Assembly (NCBI RefSeq): GCF_031880315.1
Contig: NZ_CP134771.1
Span: 2,604,001-2,668,000, forward strand
From: Pseudomonas baltica
Lineage (GTDB): Bacteria > Pseudomonadota > Gammaproteobacteria > Pseudomonadales > Pseudomonadaceae
DNA: 64,000 nt
Direction: 5' to 3'
Position 1 is the first letter of the stretch. Each line of letters opens with the position of its first letter. The notes beneath the pieces were generated by a model that worked only from the letters and a program-made list of their open reading frames with translations, was not told the DNA's origin and made no database searches. Position numbers and translations under genes: made by a program. Positions 16,646-25,223 of the stretch are shown here, one piece after another.

Positions 16646-16992
16646 ATCGCCCCAAAAGATTCACATAGGTCCGCCCAAGCGTTCACAGCGCAGAGTGCGT
16701 CAGCGGGAGCGGGCCTGCCTGGAAGACTCGATACTCGACCAAATGCATAATCGGTACGCCCGGCGGGATGCCTGACTGCAAGGTATCAAAGCTTCCAGAC
16801 CGCATGGAGACCGTCGACCATGCGCGCGAAAATGCGTATTGCTTTGCGTAATATCTTGCGTAATACTTTGCATCCAGAACCACCATGCACATCCGAATGA
16901 TGATGACAGCGATTCTGATAATGAACTGACGACAGACGACTCACACTGACGACGAACCGACTACTGATAATCGACTACCGAGGATAAATAGC
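16646..16992. other. spacer upstream of toxin-antitoxin genes with 12-bp iterons
   Basis: No gene is supported here. The notable content is a set of 12-bp direct repeats at 16832-16875: ATGCGTATTGCT, TTGCGTAATATC, TTGCGTAATACT, then a partial TTGCATCC. They lie about 120 bp before the antitoxin start and could be antitoxin or complex binding sites. Closer to the gene, short repeats of CTGACGAC and CGACTAC occur. Confidence 0.4.
16832..16875. repeat. 12-bp iterons, candidate antitoxin operator
   Basis: Three and a half consecutive copies of a TTGCGTAATAyy unit with a 12-bp period. Two copies (16844-16853 and 16856-16865) are identical over TTGCGTAATA. Their position upstream of a Phd/RelE-type operon fits an autoregulatory site. 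Confidence 0.45.
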
Positions 16993-17274
16993 ATGAGTGC
17001 ACTCTTGAACCGGGCTGAGCAGGCAGTGTCGGCCACCGCTATGGTTCGTAGTTTTGGTGCGCGCCTCAAGGATGTTACCAGTGGTGAGGTGCCCCACTTG
17101 GTAATCTTCAAAGACAACGAGCCAGCAGCTGTTTTGGTAGGTGTTGAAACCTACCAGGCCATGCAGGATGAGCTCGAAGATCTTCGCGCTGAACTGCTTG
17201 CCATCGAGCGCCTGCCCAGTCTGGATGATACGAATACGGTGAGCCTCGAGGACATGATGGCTCGTTTTAAGTAG
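16993..17274 (+). CDS. Phd/YefM-family antitoxin
   Basis: A 93-aa antitoxin. The N-terminal half has the Phd/YefM DNA-binding fold pattern ([45 protein letters not shown]). The acidic, flexible C-terminus (LPSLDDTNTVSLEDMMARFK) would wrap the toxin. The gene is followed after 10 nt by a RelE/ParE toxin. GAGGATAAATAGC precedes the ATG. It should repress its own promoter, perhaps through the upstream iterons. Confidence 0.9.
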   Translation: MSALLNRAEQAVSATAMVRSFGARLKDVTSGEVPHLVIFKDNEPAAVLVGVETYQAMQDELEDLRAELLAIERLPSLDDTNTVSLEDMMARFK

Positions 17275-17284
17275 GCAAACTCAC

Positions 17285-17569
17285 ATGAAATGGAATGTTC
17301 AGTTTCACCCTGCTGTGTACGACGACCTCAAGCGACTGGGCAACACTGACGCGAAAAGAGTCCTGAAAGCGATTGATGAACGTATCGCTAACGGGGAGCC
17401 TGACAAGATCGGGAAACCGCTGAACGGGACGCTGGCCGGCTTTAGGCGGTTAAGGGTCGGGGACGTACGCATCGTCTACCGTATCAACGGAACCGAAATC
17501 GTTTTGGTGGTCTGCGTAGGTCCCCGTCGTAACGACGATGTTTACGAAACGGTCACCAAACGCTTGTGA
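17285..17569 (+). CDS. RelE/ParE-superfamily toxin
   Basis: A 94-aa toxin of the RelE/ParE fold: FHPAVYDDLKRLGNTDAKRVLKAIDERI (helical pair), then the beta-sheet core GKPLNGTLAGFRRLRVGDVRIVYRINGTEIVLVVCVGPRRNDDVYE. The basic RRLRVGDVRIVYRI stretch and the VGPRRNDDVY ending are typical of RelE-type ribosome-dependent mRNA interferases. The pair reads as an intact toxin-antitoxin module sitting next to tRNA-Thr. Confidence 0.9.
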   Translation: MKWNVQFHPAVYDDLKRLGNTDAKRVLKAIDERIANGEPDKIGKPLNGTLAGFRRLRVGDVRIVYRINGTEIVLVVCVGPRRNDDVYETVTKRL

Positions 17570-17574
17570 ATAAC

Positions 17575-17599
17575 AAACCCCGCTTCGGTGGGGTTTTTC
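17575..17599 (+). terminator. Rho-independent terminator after the toxin gene
   Basis: AAACCCCGC, a TTCG loop, then GTGGGGTTTTT: a compact GC stem with a UUCG tetraloop and a T-tract starting 6 nt after the toxin stop codon. Confidence 0.85.
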
Positions 17600-17654
17600 A
17601 TTTAATGCGGGAGTTCTATCACGCTGTTACTGGCCGGAACAGTAATTCAAGACG

Positions 17655-17675
17655 AAAAAAAACCGCTCAAGGCGG
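17655..17675 (-). terminator. terminator of tRNA-Thr
   Basis: On the minus strand CCGC-CTTGA-GCGG is followed by eight T residues, 27 nt beyond the CCA end of tRNA-Thr. Confidence 0.75.
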
Positions 17676-17701
17676 CCGTGGCGTGCTGGTGACGGGAGAA
17701 A

Positions 17702-17777
17702 TGGTGCCGGAGATAGGAATCGAACCTACGACCTTCGCGTTACGAGTGCGCTGCTCTACCGACTGAGCTACACCGGC
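17702..17777 (-). tRNA. tRNA-Thr (anticodon CGU)
   Basis: 76 nt with encoded CCA. The minus strand begins GCCGGTGTAGCTCAGTCGG; the anticodon loop is CTCGTAA (CGU) and the T arm is GTAGGTTCGATTCCTAT. It closely follows the E. coli tRNA-Thr(CGU) pattern. It bounds the accessory segment at 15.4-17.7 kb on one side and the pilin genes on the other. Confidence 0.95.
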
Positions 17778-17839
17778 GGTGATGGTGGCGTAAATTAGCA
17801 CTGTCGTCGCGACCGTGCAACGCCAGTGCGGGTTGCGTG

Positions 17840-18265
17840 TTAATTGGACGAGCCATGTGGGCAGCCAGCTGGCGCTAGAGAAGCATCAGCCGATGTTGAG
17901 CATGACCAACCGGTCACGCTGTTACGCGTCCAGGTTACAGTCTGCCCTTTTACCGAGGCAGGGCCATTGGCAAGCGTGCAGACAATTGTCCCAGCTCCCG
18001 TATTTGCATTGCTGGTGACAACCTGACTACTGCAGCTATAGGAACTGGCTGCTGCGCCTATATCGGCTGCGGAGGTAATGGTCGTACCTTGCACCAAGCT
18101 GATATCAAATATTTGCTTGAGGTTTCCGCCCTCTGCAACACCTGCCACAACAGATGCACGTCCTTGGTAAAGCGAATATGCAGGAATAGCGATGGCTGCG
18201 AGGACACCGATTATGGCGATCACAATCATGATCTCTATCAGCGTGAAACCTTTCTGGTCCGTCAT
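17840..18265 (-). CDS. type IV pilin (second copy)
   Basis: A 141-aa prepilin. A short basic leader (MTDQKG) is cleaved by PilD before Phe; the helix [31 protein letters not shown] has the invariant Glu5. The C-terminal domain has a likely disulfide loop ([16 protein letters not shown]). It lies behind the better-placed pilin gene and a terminator, so expression may be lower. It shares about the first 30 residues with its neighbour and then diverges, which suggests an alternative major subunit. Confidence 0.9.
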   Translation of the reverse strand: MTDQKGFTLIEIMIVIAIIGVLAAIAIPAYSLYQGRASVVAGVAEGGNLKQIFDISLVQGTTITSAADIGAAASSYSCSSQVVTSNANTGAGTIVCTLANGPASVKGQTVTWTRNSVTGWSCSTSADASLAPAGCPHGSSN

Positions 18266-18284
18266 AAAGGCACCTCGACATTAA

Positions 18285-18311
18285 CGCAAAACGGCCTCGC
18301 TACGAGGCCGT
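18285..18311 (-). terminator. terminator between the two pilin genes
   Basis: On the minus strand ACGGCCTCG-TAG-CGAGGCCGT is followed by TTTTGCG. The 9-bp GC-rich stem sits 29 nt after the stop of the first pilin gene and before the second, so most transcripts should end here. Confidence 0.8.
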
Positions 18312-18339
18312 CTCCAGAGCCATTACCGACCGTCTAGGA

Positions 18340-18735
18340 TCACGAGCACCCTTTAGGCATATAGGCTGCGTCTATGTTGGCAGCCGTGCAAGACCAGCCA
18401 GAAGTGTCAACCCGATTTAAGGTGATTGTGCCAGTTGAGATTGCTGATGGCGCATTCTGCAATGTGCACTTGATGGAGCCGCTAACACCGGCTGTAATTG
18501 TCCAAGCACAGTTCTGAGTAGTCGCGGCGTTCAAGTTAGCGGCCGTTGGTGCTGTCCCACCATTTTGCAGATCTTCGAAGTTAGTGGTAAGCGCTTTAGC
18601 CTCAGCCAAACCCGCAGTGGCTTTTGCACGACCTTGGTATTTGGAATAGGCAGGAATTGCAATCGCAGCCAAAATACCAATGATCGCAATCACGATCATC
18701 AATTCAATGAGTGTAAAACCTTTTTGAGCTTTCAT
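18340..18735 (-). CDS. pilA: type IV major pilin PilA
   Basis: A 131-aa prepilin starting [30 protein letters not shown], with the PilD cleavage site after the Gly and Glu5 conserved. The C-terminal Cys pair ([18 protein letters not shown]) forms the usual D-region loop. The ATG at 18735 has GGAGG 10 nt before it and is preferred over an upstream in-frame start at 18759. A sigma-54 promoter lies about 55 bp upstream, and the gene is divergent from pilB, as in other pseudomonads. It is the likely PilR-controlled main subunit. Confidence 0.95.
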   Translation of the reverse strand: MKAQKGFTLIELMIVIAIIGILAAIAIPAYSKYQGRAKATAGLAEAKALTTNFEDLQNGGTAPTAANLNAATTQNCAWTITAGVSGSIKCTLQNAPSAISTGTITLNRVDTSGWSCTAANIDAAYMPKGCS

Positions 18736-18789
18736 ATTTACTACGCCTCCAATGGACAATCAGGTCGTTTGACCGTTGCAGGAGTATTA

Positions 18790-18804
18790 GCAAGCGTCGT
18801 GCCA
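18790..18804 (-). promoter_or_regulatory. sigma-54 promoter of pilA
   Basis: Minus strand TGGCACGACGCTTGC: GG and GC are separated by exactly 10 bases, and the match to the TGGCACG-N4-TTGC consensus is complete. pilA in pseudomonads is transcribed by RpoN with PilR; both PilS and PilR are encoded at 49.2-52.2 kb here. Confidence 0.9.
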
Positions 18805-18964
18805 TGTCCCTGAACGTGTCCTCAAGCGGTATTTACGGCTGCTCCACCGGTTGGTGGGACGAGAAAACGCTAGAAACTGACATTTTACGTCACGCTGCAC
18901 GTCCGATTTGGATCTAGTGCCCGACTACGCTATAAACCACCTATCCGAAGCATCAGGTACGACC

Positions 18965-20665
18965 ATGAACGATATCGCTCTTTCAGGCTTGGCTAAGCAG
19001 CTGGTTCAGGCAGAAGTCATCACTGACAAGGCCGCGCAACAGGCTTACGCTCAGGCGCTTCGCAACAAGACGCCCTTCGTCCATTACTTGGTACAGAACA
19101 AGCTTGCCAAAAGCAGAGAAATCGCTGAGGTCGCAGCAGATCAGTTCGGCGTGTCATTGCTTGATCTCAAGACCCTCGATAAAGAGTCAAACCCACGCGG
19201 TGTCGTCAGCGAGAAGCTTATTCGCCAACACCATGCGCTACCGCTGTGGCGCCGCGGCAACAAGCTGTTCATCGGTCTGTCCGATCCTACCAACCACCAA
19301 GCCATCAACGATATCCAGTTCAGTACAGGTCTGACAGCAGAGGCAATTCTTGTAGAAGATGACAAGCTTACGGAGGCAATAGAGCGCTTCTTTGACTCCG
19401 GCAGCACTGGTTTGGAAGACTTGGCGGATGTCGATCTGGACGGATTAGACGTTGAATCTGTCAACGACGACCGCAATGAAAACATCGCAGGCCAGGACGC
19501 TGATGACGCTCCTGTGGTACGTTTTGTTAACAAAATGCTACTCGATGCAATTCGCGGCGGCTCATCAGACCTGCACTTCGAGCCCTATGAAAAAATCTAT
19601 CGCGTACGCTTTCGGACCGACGGCATGCTCCGGGAGATTGCACGCCCTCCAATAAATTTGGCCAACCGGATCGCCGCGCGCCTCAAAGTCATGGCCAGTC
19701 TCGACATCTCGGAACGTCGCAAGCCGCAGGATGGCCGGATCAAGATGCGGATATCCAAGAACAAGGCGATCGACTTTCGGGTCAATACCCTGCCTACGTT
19801 GTGGGGCGAGAAGATCGTAATGCGGATCCTTGATCCCTCAAGCGCGCAAATGGGTATTGACGCGCTCGGCTACGAGCCCGAGCAGAAAGAACTGTACCTT
19901 CAAGCGCTGAAGCAACCTCAGGGCATGATCCTTGTTACTGGTCCTACGGGCTCAGGTAAGACGGTCTCTCTGTATACCGGTATCAATATTCTGAACACGG
20001 TCGATATCAATATCTCGACCGCAGAAGACCCGGTTGAAATCAATATGGAGGGCATCAATCAGGTCAACGTGAACAACCGCCAAGGATTAGATTTTGCTTC
20101 TGCGCTTCGGTCTTTTCTACGACAGGATCCAGACGTCATCATGGTCGGCGAGATTCGAGATCTCGAGACTGCAGAGATTGCTATCAAGGCTGCCCAGACA
20201 GGTCACCTTGTTCTCTCGACGCTCCACACCAATAGTGCCGCTGAGACCCTGACACGCCTGCAGAACATGGGCGTGGCCAGCTTTAACATCGCGACCTCTG
20301 TCAGTCTGATCATTGCCCAGCGATTGACGCGCAAGCTTTGCCCCGTGTGCAAGAAATCCGCTGAGATTCCACGCGAGGCGCTGATAGCCGAGCGTATACC
20401 GGTTGATCGAATCGGGACATTTACTATTTATGAGCCCGTGGGATGCGACCTTTGTACTGGGGGTTATAAAGGCAGACTCGGTATCTACGAGGTGGTCCGA
20501 AACACACCAGCGCTTCAACAACTGATCATGGAGTCGGGTAACTCGATCGAAATCTCGGCGCTTATGCGCAAGGAAGGCTTCAATGACTTACGAACCTCTG
20601 GTCTGCAAAAAGTCATGCAGGGGCTGACTAGCCTCGCCGAAATCAATCGCGTCACCAAGGACTAA
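18965..20665 (+). CDS. pilB: type IV pilus extension ATPase PilB
   Basis: A 566-aa hexameric motor that powers pilus assembly. An N-terminal MshEN-type domain (LSGLAKQLVQAEVITDKAAQQAY) is followed by a linker with an acidic stretch (LEDLADVDLDGLDVESVNDD) and the core ATPase with Walker A GPTGSGKT, an Asp box/Walker B region (DPDVIMVGEIRD), and a His box (GHLVLSTLHT). Two zinc-binding Cys pairs are present (CPVCKK and CDLCTGG). The start MNDIAL at 18965 is used; the frame stays open to 18908. Confidence 0.97.
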   Translation: MNDIALSGLAKQLVQAEVITDKAAQQAYAQALRNKTPFVHYLVQNKLAKSREIAEVAADQFGVSLLDLKTLDKESNPRGVVSEKLIRQHHALPLWRRGNKLFIGLSDPTNHQAINDIQFSTGLTAEAILVEDDKLTEAIERFFDSGSTGLEDLADVDLDGLDVESVNDDRNENIAGQDADDAPVVRFVNKMLLDAIRGGSSDLHFEPYEKIYRVRFRTDGMLREIARPPINLANRIAARLKVMASLDISERRKPQDGRIKMRISKNKAIDFRVNTLPTLWGEKIVMRILDPSSAQMGIDALGYEPEQKELYLQALKQPQGMILVTGPTGSGKTVSLYTGINILNTVDINISTAEDPVEINMEGINQVNVNNRQGLDFASALRSFLRQDPDVIMVGEIRDLETAEIAIKAAQTGHLVLSTLHTNSAAETLTRLQNMGVASFNIATSVSLIIAQRLTRKLCPVCKKSAEIPREALIAERIPVDRIGTFTIYEPVGCDLCTGGYKGRLGIYEVVRNTPALQQLIMESGNSIEISALMRKEGFNDLRTSGLQKVMQGLTSLAEINRVTKD

Positions 20666-20668
20666 GCA

Positions 20669-21886
20669 ATGGCCTCCAAAGCAGTAAAGACCAATGTCTA
20701 TATTTGGGAAGGCACTGACCGGAAAGGCTCGTCTATCTCCGGTGAAATGACCGGCACTAGTATTCCGCTGATCAAAGCGCAACTACGTAGGCAAGGTATC
20801 TCACCCGGGAAGATAAAGAAAAAAACCACCTCTATATTCAGCAAAGGCAAAAAAATTAAGCCGATGGACATCGCGTTGTTTACGCGCCAGATGTCAACCA
20901 TGATGAAAGCCGGCGTTCCGCTACTGCAATCGTTCGACATCATTGCCGAGGGCGTTGAAAATCCAAAAATGCGCGATCTGGTACTAGCTTTGAAGCTAGA
21001 GGTTGCGGCAGGCAATAGCTTTGCCACCTCGCTAAGGCAAAAGCCCGAGTATTTCGACGACCTATACTGCAACCTCGTCGATGCCGGCGAACAGGCAGGC
21101 GCACTCGAAGCATTGCTGGATCGAGTTGCGACTTATAAGGAAAAAACCGAGGCGCTCAAAGCAAAAATCAAGAAGGCAATGACTTATCCAATAACGGTTT
21201 TGGTCGTCGCGCTCATCGTATCGTCGATCTTGCTTATTAAAGTAGTGCCGCAATTTCAGGCCGTGTTTTCCGGCTTTGGCGCGCAGTTGCCGGCGTTCAC
21301 ACTGATGGTCGTCAATCTTTCAGAAATCATGCAGGCATGGTGGTGGGTGGTCTTGGGCGCGATTATCGCATTCATGTACGCATTCAAATACGCTTTTAAA
21401 CGTAGCCAACGCATGCGCGACGGTATCGACAGAGGCCTGCTGAAAATACCGGTCATTGGCCAAATACTCTATAAATCGGCCATCGCCCGCTACGCTCGCA
21501 CGTTATCAACCACCTTCGCCGCGGGCGTACCCTTGGTGGAGGCGCTGGACTCTGTAGCAGGGGCTGCCGGCAACGTGGTGTTCAAGATCGCTGTAGGGAA
21601 AATCAAGCAAGATGTTTCCAGCGGCACACAACTCAATACCTCGATGCGCGCCACTGGAGTGTTTCCAAGTATGGCTATTCAGATGACGTCCATCGGCGAA
21701 GAGTCGGGTGCGCTGGATGAAATGCTGGATAAAGTAGCAGGTTATTATGAAGCAGAAGTCGACAACATGGTCGACAGCCTTACCACCCTGATGGAACCAA
21801 TGATCATGGTCATCCTCGGTGTCGTCGTCGGGGGTCTAGTAGTCGCCATGTACCTCCCCATCTTCCAACTCGGCTCAGTCGTCTAA
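20669..21886 (+). CDS. pilC: type IV pilus inner-membrane platform protein PilC
   Basis: A 405-aa member of the GspF/PilC family, with duplicated cytoplasmic domains. The first (FTRQMSTMMKAGVPLLQSFDIIAEGVENPKMRDLVLALK) and second (YARTLSTTFAAGVPLVEALDSVAGAAGNVVF) repeats carry the family pattern. Membrane helices are seen at ITVLVVALIVSSILLIKVV, WWWVVLGAIIAFMYAF and the C-terminal MIMVILGVVVGGLVVAMYLPIF. It anchors the PilB motor. It starts 3 nt after pilB. Confidence 0.97.
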   Translation: MASKAVKTNVYIWEGTDRKGSSISGEMTGTSIPLIKAQLRRQGISPGKIKKKTTSIFSKGKKIKPMDIALFTRQMSTMMKAGVPLLQSFDIIAEGVENPKMRDLVLALKLEVAAGNSFATSLRQKPEYFDDLYCNLVDAGEQAGALEALLDRVATYKEKTEALKAKIKKAMTYPITVLVVALIVSSILLIKVVPQFQAVFSGFGAQLPAFTLMVVNLSEIMQAWWWVVLGAIIAFMYAFKYAFKRSQRMRDGIDRGLLKIPVIGQILYKSAIARYARTLSTTFAAGVPLVEALDSVAGAAGNVVFKIAVGKIKQDVSSGTQLNTSMRATGVFPSMAIQMTSIGEESGALDEMLDKVAGYYEAEVDNMVDSLTTLMEPMIMVILGVVVGGLVVAMYLPIFQLGSVV

Positions 21887-21890
21887 CCCC

Positions 21891-22760
21891 ATGTCCCTAC
21901 CCGAATTCCTGGCCAGTTCCCCCCTGGCCTTCACCCTCTGCTCCCTGCTCCTCGGCCTCCTGGTCGGCAGCTTCCTCAACGTGGTCATCCACCGCCTCCC
22001 CATCATGCTCGACCGCGACTGGCGCACCCAATCCCGAGAAATCCTCGACCTGCCCGCCGAGCCGCCAACCGAGCGCTACAACCTGATCCTCCCCAACTCC
22101 ACCTGCCCCCACTGCAACCACAAAATCCGCGCCAGCGAAAACATCCCGATCCTCAGCTACCTGTTCCTCAAAGGCCGCTGCTCCGCCTGCCAGGCCCCCA
22201 TCAGCAAACGCTACCCCCTCGTGGAACTCGCCAGCGGCCTGCTGACCGCCTTCATCGCCTACCATTTCGGCTTCGGCTACCCGGCAGGCGCCTTCATGGT
22301 CCTCACCTGGGGCCTGCTGGCGATGAGCATGATCGACGTCGACCGCCAGCTTCTGCCCGACGCCATTGTGCTGCCATTGCTCTGGCTCGGCCTGATCGTC
22401 AACAACTTCGGCCTGTTCACCGACCTCTCCAGCGCGCTGTGGGGCGCGGTGTTCGGGTATCTGTCGCTGTGGCTGGTGTTCTGGCTGTTCAAGCTGGTGA
22501 CCGGCAAAGAGGGCATGGGCTACGGCGATTTCAAGCTGCTGGCCATGCTCGGCGCCTGGGGAGGCTGGCAGATCCTGCCGTTGACGGTGCTGCTGTCATC
22601 CCTGGTAGGCGCGGTGTTGGGCGTCATCCTGCTGAAGCTGCGCGATCAGGCGACCAGCACGCCGATCCCCTTTGGTCCTTATCTGGCGATTGCGGGCTGG
22701 ATTGCATTGCTGTGGGGTGGTCAAATAACCGCCTCGTACATGCACTTCGCCGGATTCTAA
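21891..22760 (+). CDS. pilD: prepilin peptidase / N-methyltransferase PilD
   Basis: A 289-aa bifunctional enzyme that cleaves prepilin leaders and methylates the new N-terminus. The N-terminal part has the tetracysteine zinc motif (CPHCNHKI and CSACQAPI). Catalytic aspartates lie in MSMIDVDRQLLPD and in GKEGMGYGDFKLLAMLGAWGG. About eight membrane helices are visible. It is third in the pilB-pilC-pilD run and should process all pilins in this window. Start follows the pilC stop by 4 nt. Confidence 0.97.
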   Translation: MSLPEFLASSPLAFTLCSLLLGLLVGSFLNVVIHRLPIMLDRDWRTQSREILDLPAEPPTERYNLILPNSTCPHCNHKIRASENIPILSYLFLKGRCSACQAPISKRYPLVELASGLLTAFIAYHFGFGYPAGAFMVLTWGLLAMSMIDVDRQLLPDAIVLPLLWLGLIVNNFGLFTDLSSALWGAVFGYLSLWLVFWLFKLVTGKEGMGYGDFKLLAMLGAWGGWQILPLTVLLSSLVGAVLGVILLKLRDQATSTPIPFGPYLAIAGWIALLWGGQITASYMHFAGF

Positions 22761-23381
22761 ATGACCACAGCTGCAAAACCCTGGGTGTTGGGCCTGACCG
22801 GTGGTATCGGCAGCGGCAAGAGTGCCGCCGCCGAACGCTTCGCCGAGCATGGCATTCATGTGGTGGATGCCGATCAGGCCGCGCGCTGGGTCGTGGAGCC
22901 CGGGCGGCCGGCGTTGCAGCAACTGGCCGAGCATTTTGGCGTGGATATTCTGCAGCCCAGCGGGGCGCTGGATAGATCAGCGTTGCGTAAACGCATCTTT
23001 GAAGATGCCGAGCAGCGGCGCTGGGTCGAGGCGCTGTTGCATCCGCTGATCGCGCAGGAGATCGCCGATAATCTGGCTCAGGCGACGTCGCCTTACGCGG
23101 TGTTCGTGTCGCCGTTGATGGTGGAGTCCGGGCAGTACAAGCGTACCGACCGGTTGCTGGTGATCGACGCGCCCACCGAGCTGCAACGCGCGCGCACGCT
23201 GAAACGCGATACCACGACCGCCGAACAGGTCGAGGCCATCCTCAAGGCCCAGGCCAGCCGCGAACAGCGCTTGGCCTTGGCTGACGACGTCGTGCTCAAC
23301 GACCGCGATCTGGCCTGGCTGCACAGTGAGGTCGATCGCTTGCATCACTTTTATCTGAATTTGCCTGGAGCTTCTGAATGA
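22761..23381 (+). CDS. coaE: dephospho-CoA kinase CoaE
   Basis: A 206-aa kinase for the last step of coenzyme A synthesis. Walker A is [11 protein letters not shown] near the N-terminus, followed by the family's [13 protein letters not shown] and the lid region [25 protein letters not shown]. It abuts pilD directly (stop TAA then ATG), in the conserved pilD-coaE-yacG order. Confidence 0.96.
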   Translation: MTTAAKPWVLGLTGGIGSGKSAAAERFAEHGIHVVDADQAARWVVEPGRPALQQLAEHFGVDILQPSGALDRSALRKRIFEDAEQRRWVEALLHPLIAQEIADNLAQATSPYAVFVSPLMVESGQYKRTDRLLVIDAPTELQRARTLKRDTTTAEQVEAILKAQASREQRLALADDVVLNDRDLAWLHSEVDRLHHFYLNLPGASE

Positions 23382-23581
23382 GCCAACCCTTGACCGTCGA
23401 ATGCCCTACCTGCGGCGCGCCTGTGGAGTGGAACGCGGCCAATATCAACCGTCCGTTCTGTTCTGATCGCTGCAAACTGATTGACCTGGGCGCCTGGGCG
23501 TCGGAGGAGCACAAGATTCCGGTGAGTCCGGATGCCGAGGATGATCTGTTCTCGGATGATTTGCCGCCCCGCGAGCATTGA
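23378..23581 (+). CDS. yacG: DNA gyrase inhibitor YacG
   Basis: A 67-aa zinc protein with the Cys4 pattern CPTC (near residue 9) and CSDRC (near residue 28) and an acidic tail ([14 protein letters not shown]). YacG binds GyrB and blocks DNA binding. It overlaps the coaE stop by 4 nt (ATGA). The last codons lie inside the start of a 164-bp tandem duplication. Confidence 0.93.
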   Translation: MSQPLTVECPTCGAPVEWNAANINRPFCSDRCKLIDLGAWASEEHKIPVSPDAEDDLFSDDLPPREH

Positions 23582-23898
23582 TTTTGGGTGGGGGTTGAGG
23601 GCCCTTTCGCGGGCAAGCCTTGCTCCCACAGGTGTACGACTCAGGTCCGTCAACTCTGTGGGAGCAAGGCTTGCCTGCGAAGGGGCACTGAAGAACACCA
23701 TCAGCCAACAGCAACTGTTGCGTTTCGCCGCCGCGCGAGCATTGATTTTTGGGTGGGGGCTGAGGGCCCTTTCGCGGGCAAGCCTTGCTCCCACAGGTGT
23801 ACGACTCAGGTCCGTCAACTCTGTGGGAGCAAGGCTTGCCCGCGAAGGGGCCCGTGAGAACACCATCAGCCAACAGCAACTGTTGGGTTTCCAACACT
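23571..23898. repeat. 164-bp tandem duplication carrying REP inverted pairs
   Basis: The segment starting GCGAGCATTGATTTT at 23571 recurs at 23735, an exact offset of 164 bp. Each unit contains a REP-like pair (GCGGGCAAGCCTTGCTCCCA facing TGGGAGCAAGGCTTGCCnGC) and a tail ending CAACAGCAACTGTTG. The copies differ by only a few bases, so the event is recent. The first copy overlaps the last residues of yacG. The rest of the 23582-24038 gap holds no gene. Confidence 0.9.
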
Positions 23899-24038
23899 TG
23901 CAGAACAATAAGCACGGCAGCCAACACCGCCACACCCTGTCCGCCTACCCCCGCCCCCATAAAATCCCCAGCTATTTCAACACCCTGCAACCGATCCCAA
24001 GGTAGCGGCACAGCCGTTGCAATCACCCTCTGACGAAC

Positions 24039-25199
24039 GTGAACGTCGGAGTGTGCCCTTTGCCTTTGTTGCCCTCGCCCCTGGATTTTCCCGACAGCCC
24101 AGTCTCCCGCGCTTTCGCTCAGCCCTTGATGCTCGGTTTGTTCCTGCCGGTGCAATCCGGCGGCTGGAGTCCCTCGGCCCTGCCCCGCAGCACCGACTGG
24201 CGTTTCGAGTACAACAAGCAGCTGACCCTGCGCGCCGAGGCCCTGGGCTTCGACCTGGTGTTCGCCTTGGCCGAATGGCTGGGCAAGGGCGGCTATGGCG
24301 GCGAGATCCGTTACCACGACGAGTCGCTGGACGCCTTCATCACCCAGGCGGCGCTGGCCTCGGTGACCGAGCGCATCCTGCTGATCTCGACCCTGCACGT
24401 GCTCTACGGCCCCTGGCACCCGCTGCACCTGGCCAAGTTCGGCGCCACTCTGGACCATATCAGCAACGGCCGCTGGGGCCTCAACCTGGTGACCGGCCAC
24501 CGCCATCGCGAGCACCGCCGCTTCGGTCAGGAACCCATCGAGCACGACCAGCGTTACCATCAAGCCGATGAATTCATTCGCGTGGTCCAGCAACTCTGGA
24601 CCGGCACCGAAAACCTCGATTTCAACGGCGACTATTACCGCCTCGAAGAAGCCTACAGCAGCGTCAAGCCGCGCTTCGGCCGGCCCGTGCTGGTCAATGC
24701 CACCGGCTCCACGGCCGGCATCGATTTCGCCGCGCGGCACTCGGACATCATCTTTACCACCAGCCCCGGCAGCGCCGAGATCGAAGACGCGCTGGCCAAG
24801 CTGCCCGACCACCTGCAGCGCATCAAACAGGCCGCCAAGGGCTACGGCCGCGAAGTGCGGACCCTCATCAACCCGCTGGTGATCTGCCGCGACACCGACG
24901 CCGAAGCCTGGGAAGTGCACGCCGCGATCACCGCCGCCGGCGACCCTGGCACCCTCGAAGGCCATGCCCGCGAGGCCAGCGATGCCCATGCCTGGCGTGG
25001 CCATCAGGCGGCGCACCGTTACGTGGGCGGCAACATCCAGCTGGTGGGCAGCCCCGAGACGGTGGTGCGCGACATCATCCGCCTCAGGCAAGCCGGTATC
25101 GATGGCATTCAACTGAGCTTCTTCGATTTTGCCCCTGATCTGGAACAGTTCGGCGCGCGCGTCTTGCCGCTGCTGTACCAGGCCGGTCTGCGCCACTGA
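24039..25199 (+). CDS. LLM-class monooxygenase, SfnG-like
   Basis: A luciferase-like FMNH2-dependent oxygenase of about 360-386 aa. Landmarks are LMLGLFLPVQSGGWSPSALPRSTDWRFEYNKQL, GFDLVFALAEWLGKGGYGGEIRYHDESLDAF, the barrel motif LATLDHISNGRWGLNLVTGHRHREHRRFG (read ATLDHISNGRWGLNLV), and QLVGSPETVVRDIIRLRQAGIDG. This pattern fits the dimethylsulfone monooxygenase SfnG and related SsuD/RutA enzymes. The start is uncertain: GTG at 24039 has no ribosome site, a TTG at 24060 has GGAG before it, and an ATG occurs at 24129. It opens the second organosulfur cluster. Confidence 0.85.
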   Translation: MNVGVCPLPLLPSPLDFPDSPVSRAFAQPLMLGLFLPVQSGGWSPSALPRSTDWRFEYNKQLTLRAEALGFDLVFALAEWLGKGGYGGEIRYHDESLDAFITQAALASVTERILLISTLHVLYGPWHPLHLAKFGATLDHISNGRWGLNLVTGHRHREHRRFGQEPIEHDQRYHQADEFIRVVQQLWTGTENLDFNGDYYRLEEAYSSVKPRFGRPVLVNATGSTAGIDFAARHSDIIFTTSPGSAEIEDALAKLPDHLQRIKQAAKGYGREVRTLINPLVICRDTDAEAWEVHAAITAAGDPGTLEGHAREASDAHAWRGHQAAHRYVGGNIQLVGSPETVVRDIIRLRQAGIDGIQLSFFDFAPDLEQFGARVLPLLYQAGLRH

Positions 25200-25223
25200 T
25201 CAACTCTTCAAGGATGACTGTGC

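Noticed and set aside
16683..16892. 69-codon minus-strand frame starting MCMVVLDAKYYARYYAKQY
   Set aside because: The KYYARYYAKQY stretch is only the translation of the 12-bp iterons; no ribosome site.
23893..23912. Sigma-54-like TTGGG...CTTGCAG before the SfnG-like gene
   Set aside because: GG to GC spacing is 12 bases, not 10, so RpoN would not use it.
23445..25196. 583-codon minus-strand frame across the REP cluster and LLM gene
   Set aside because: Antisense shadow; its C-terminal part is translated REP sequence (FAGKPCSHR repeats).
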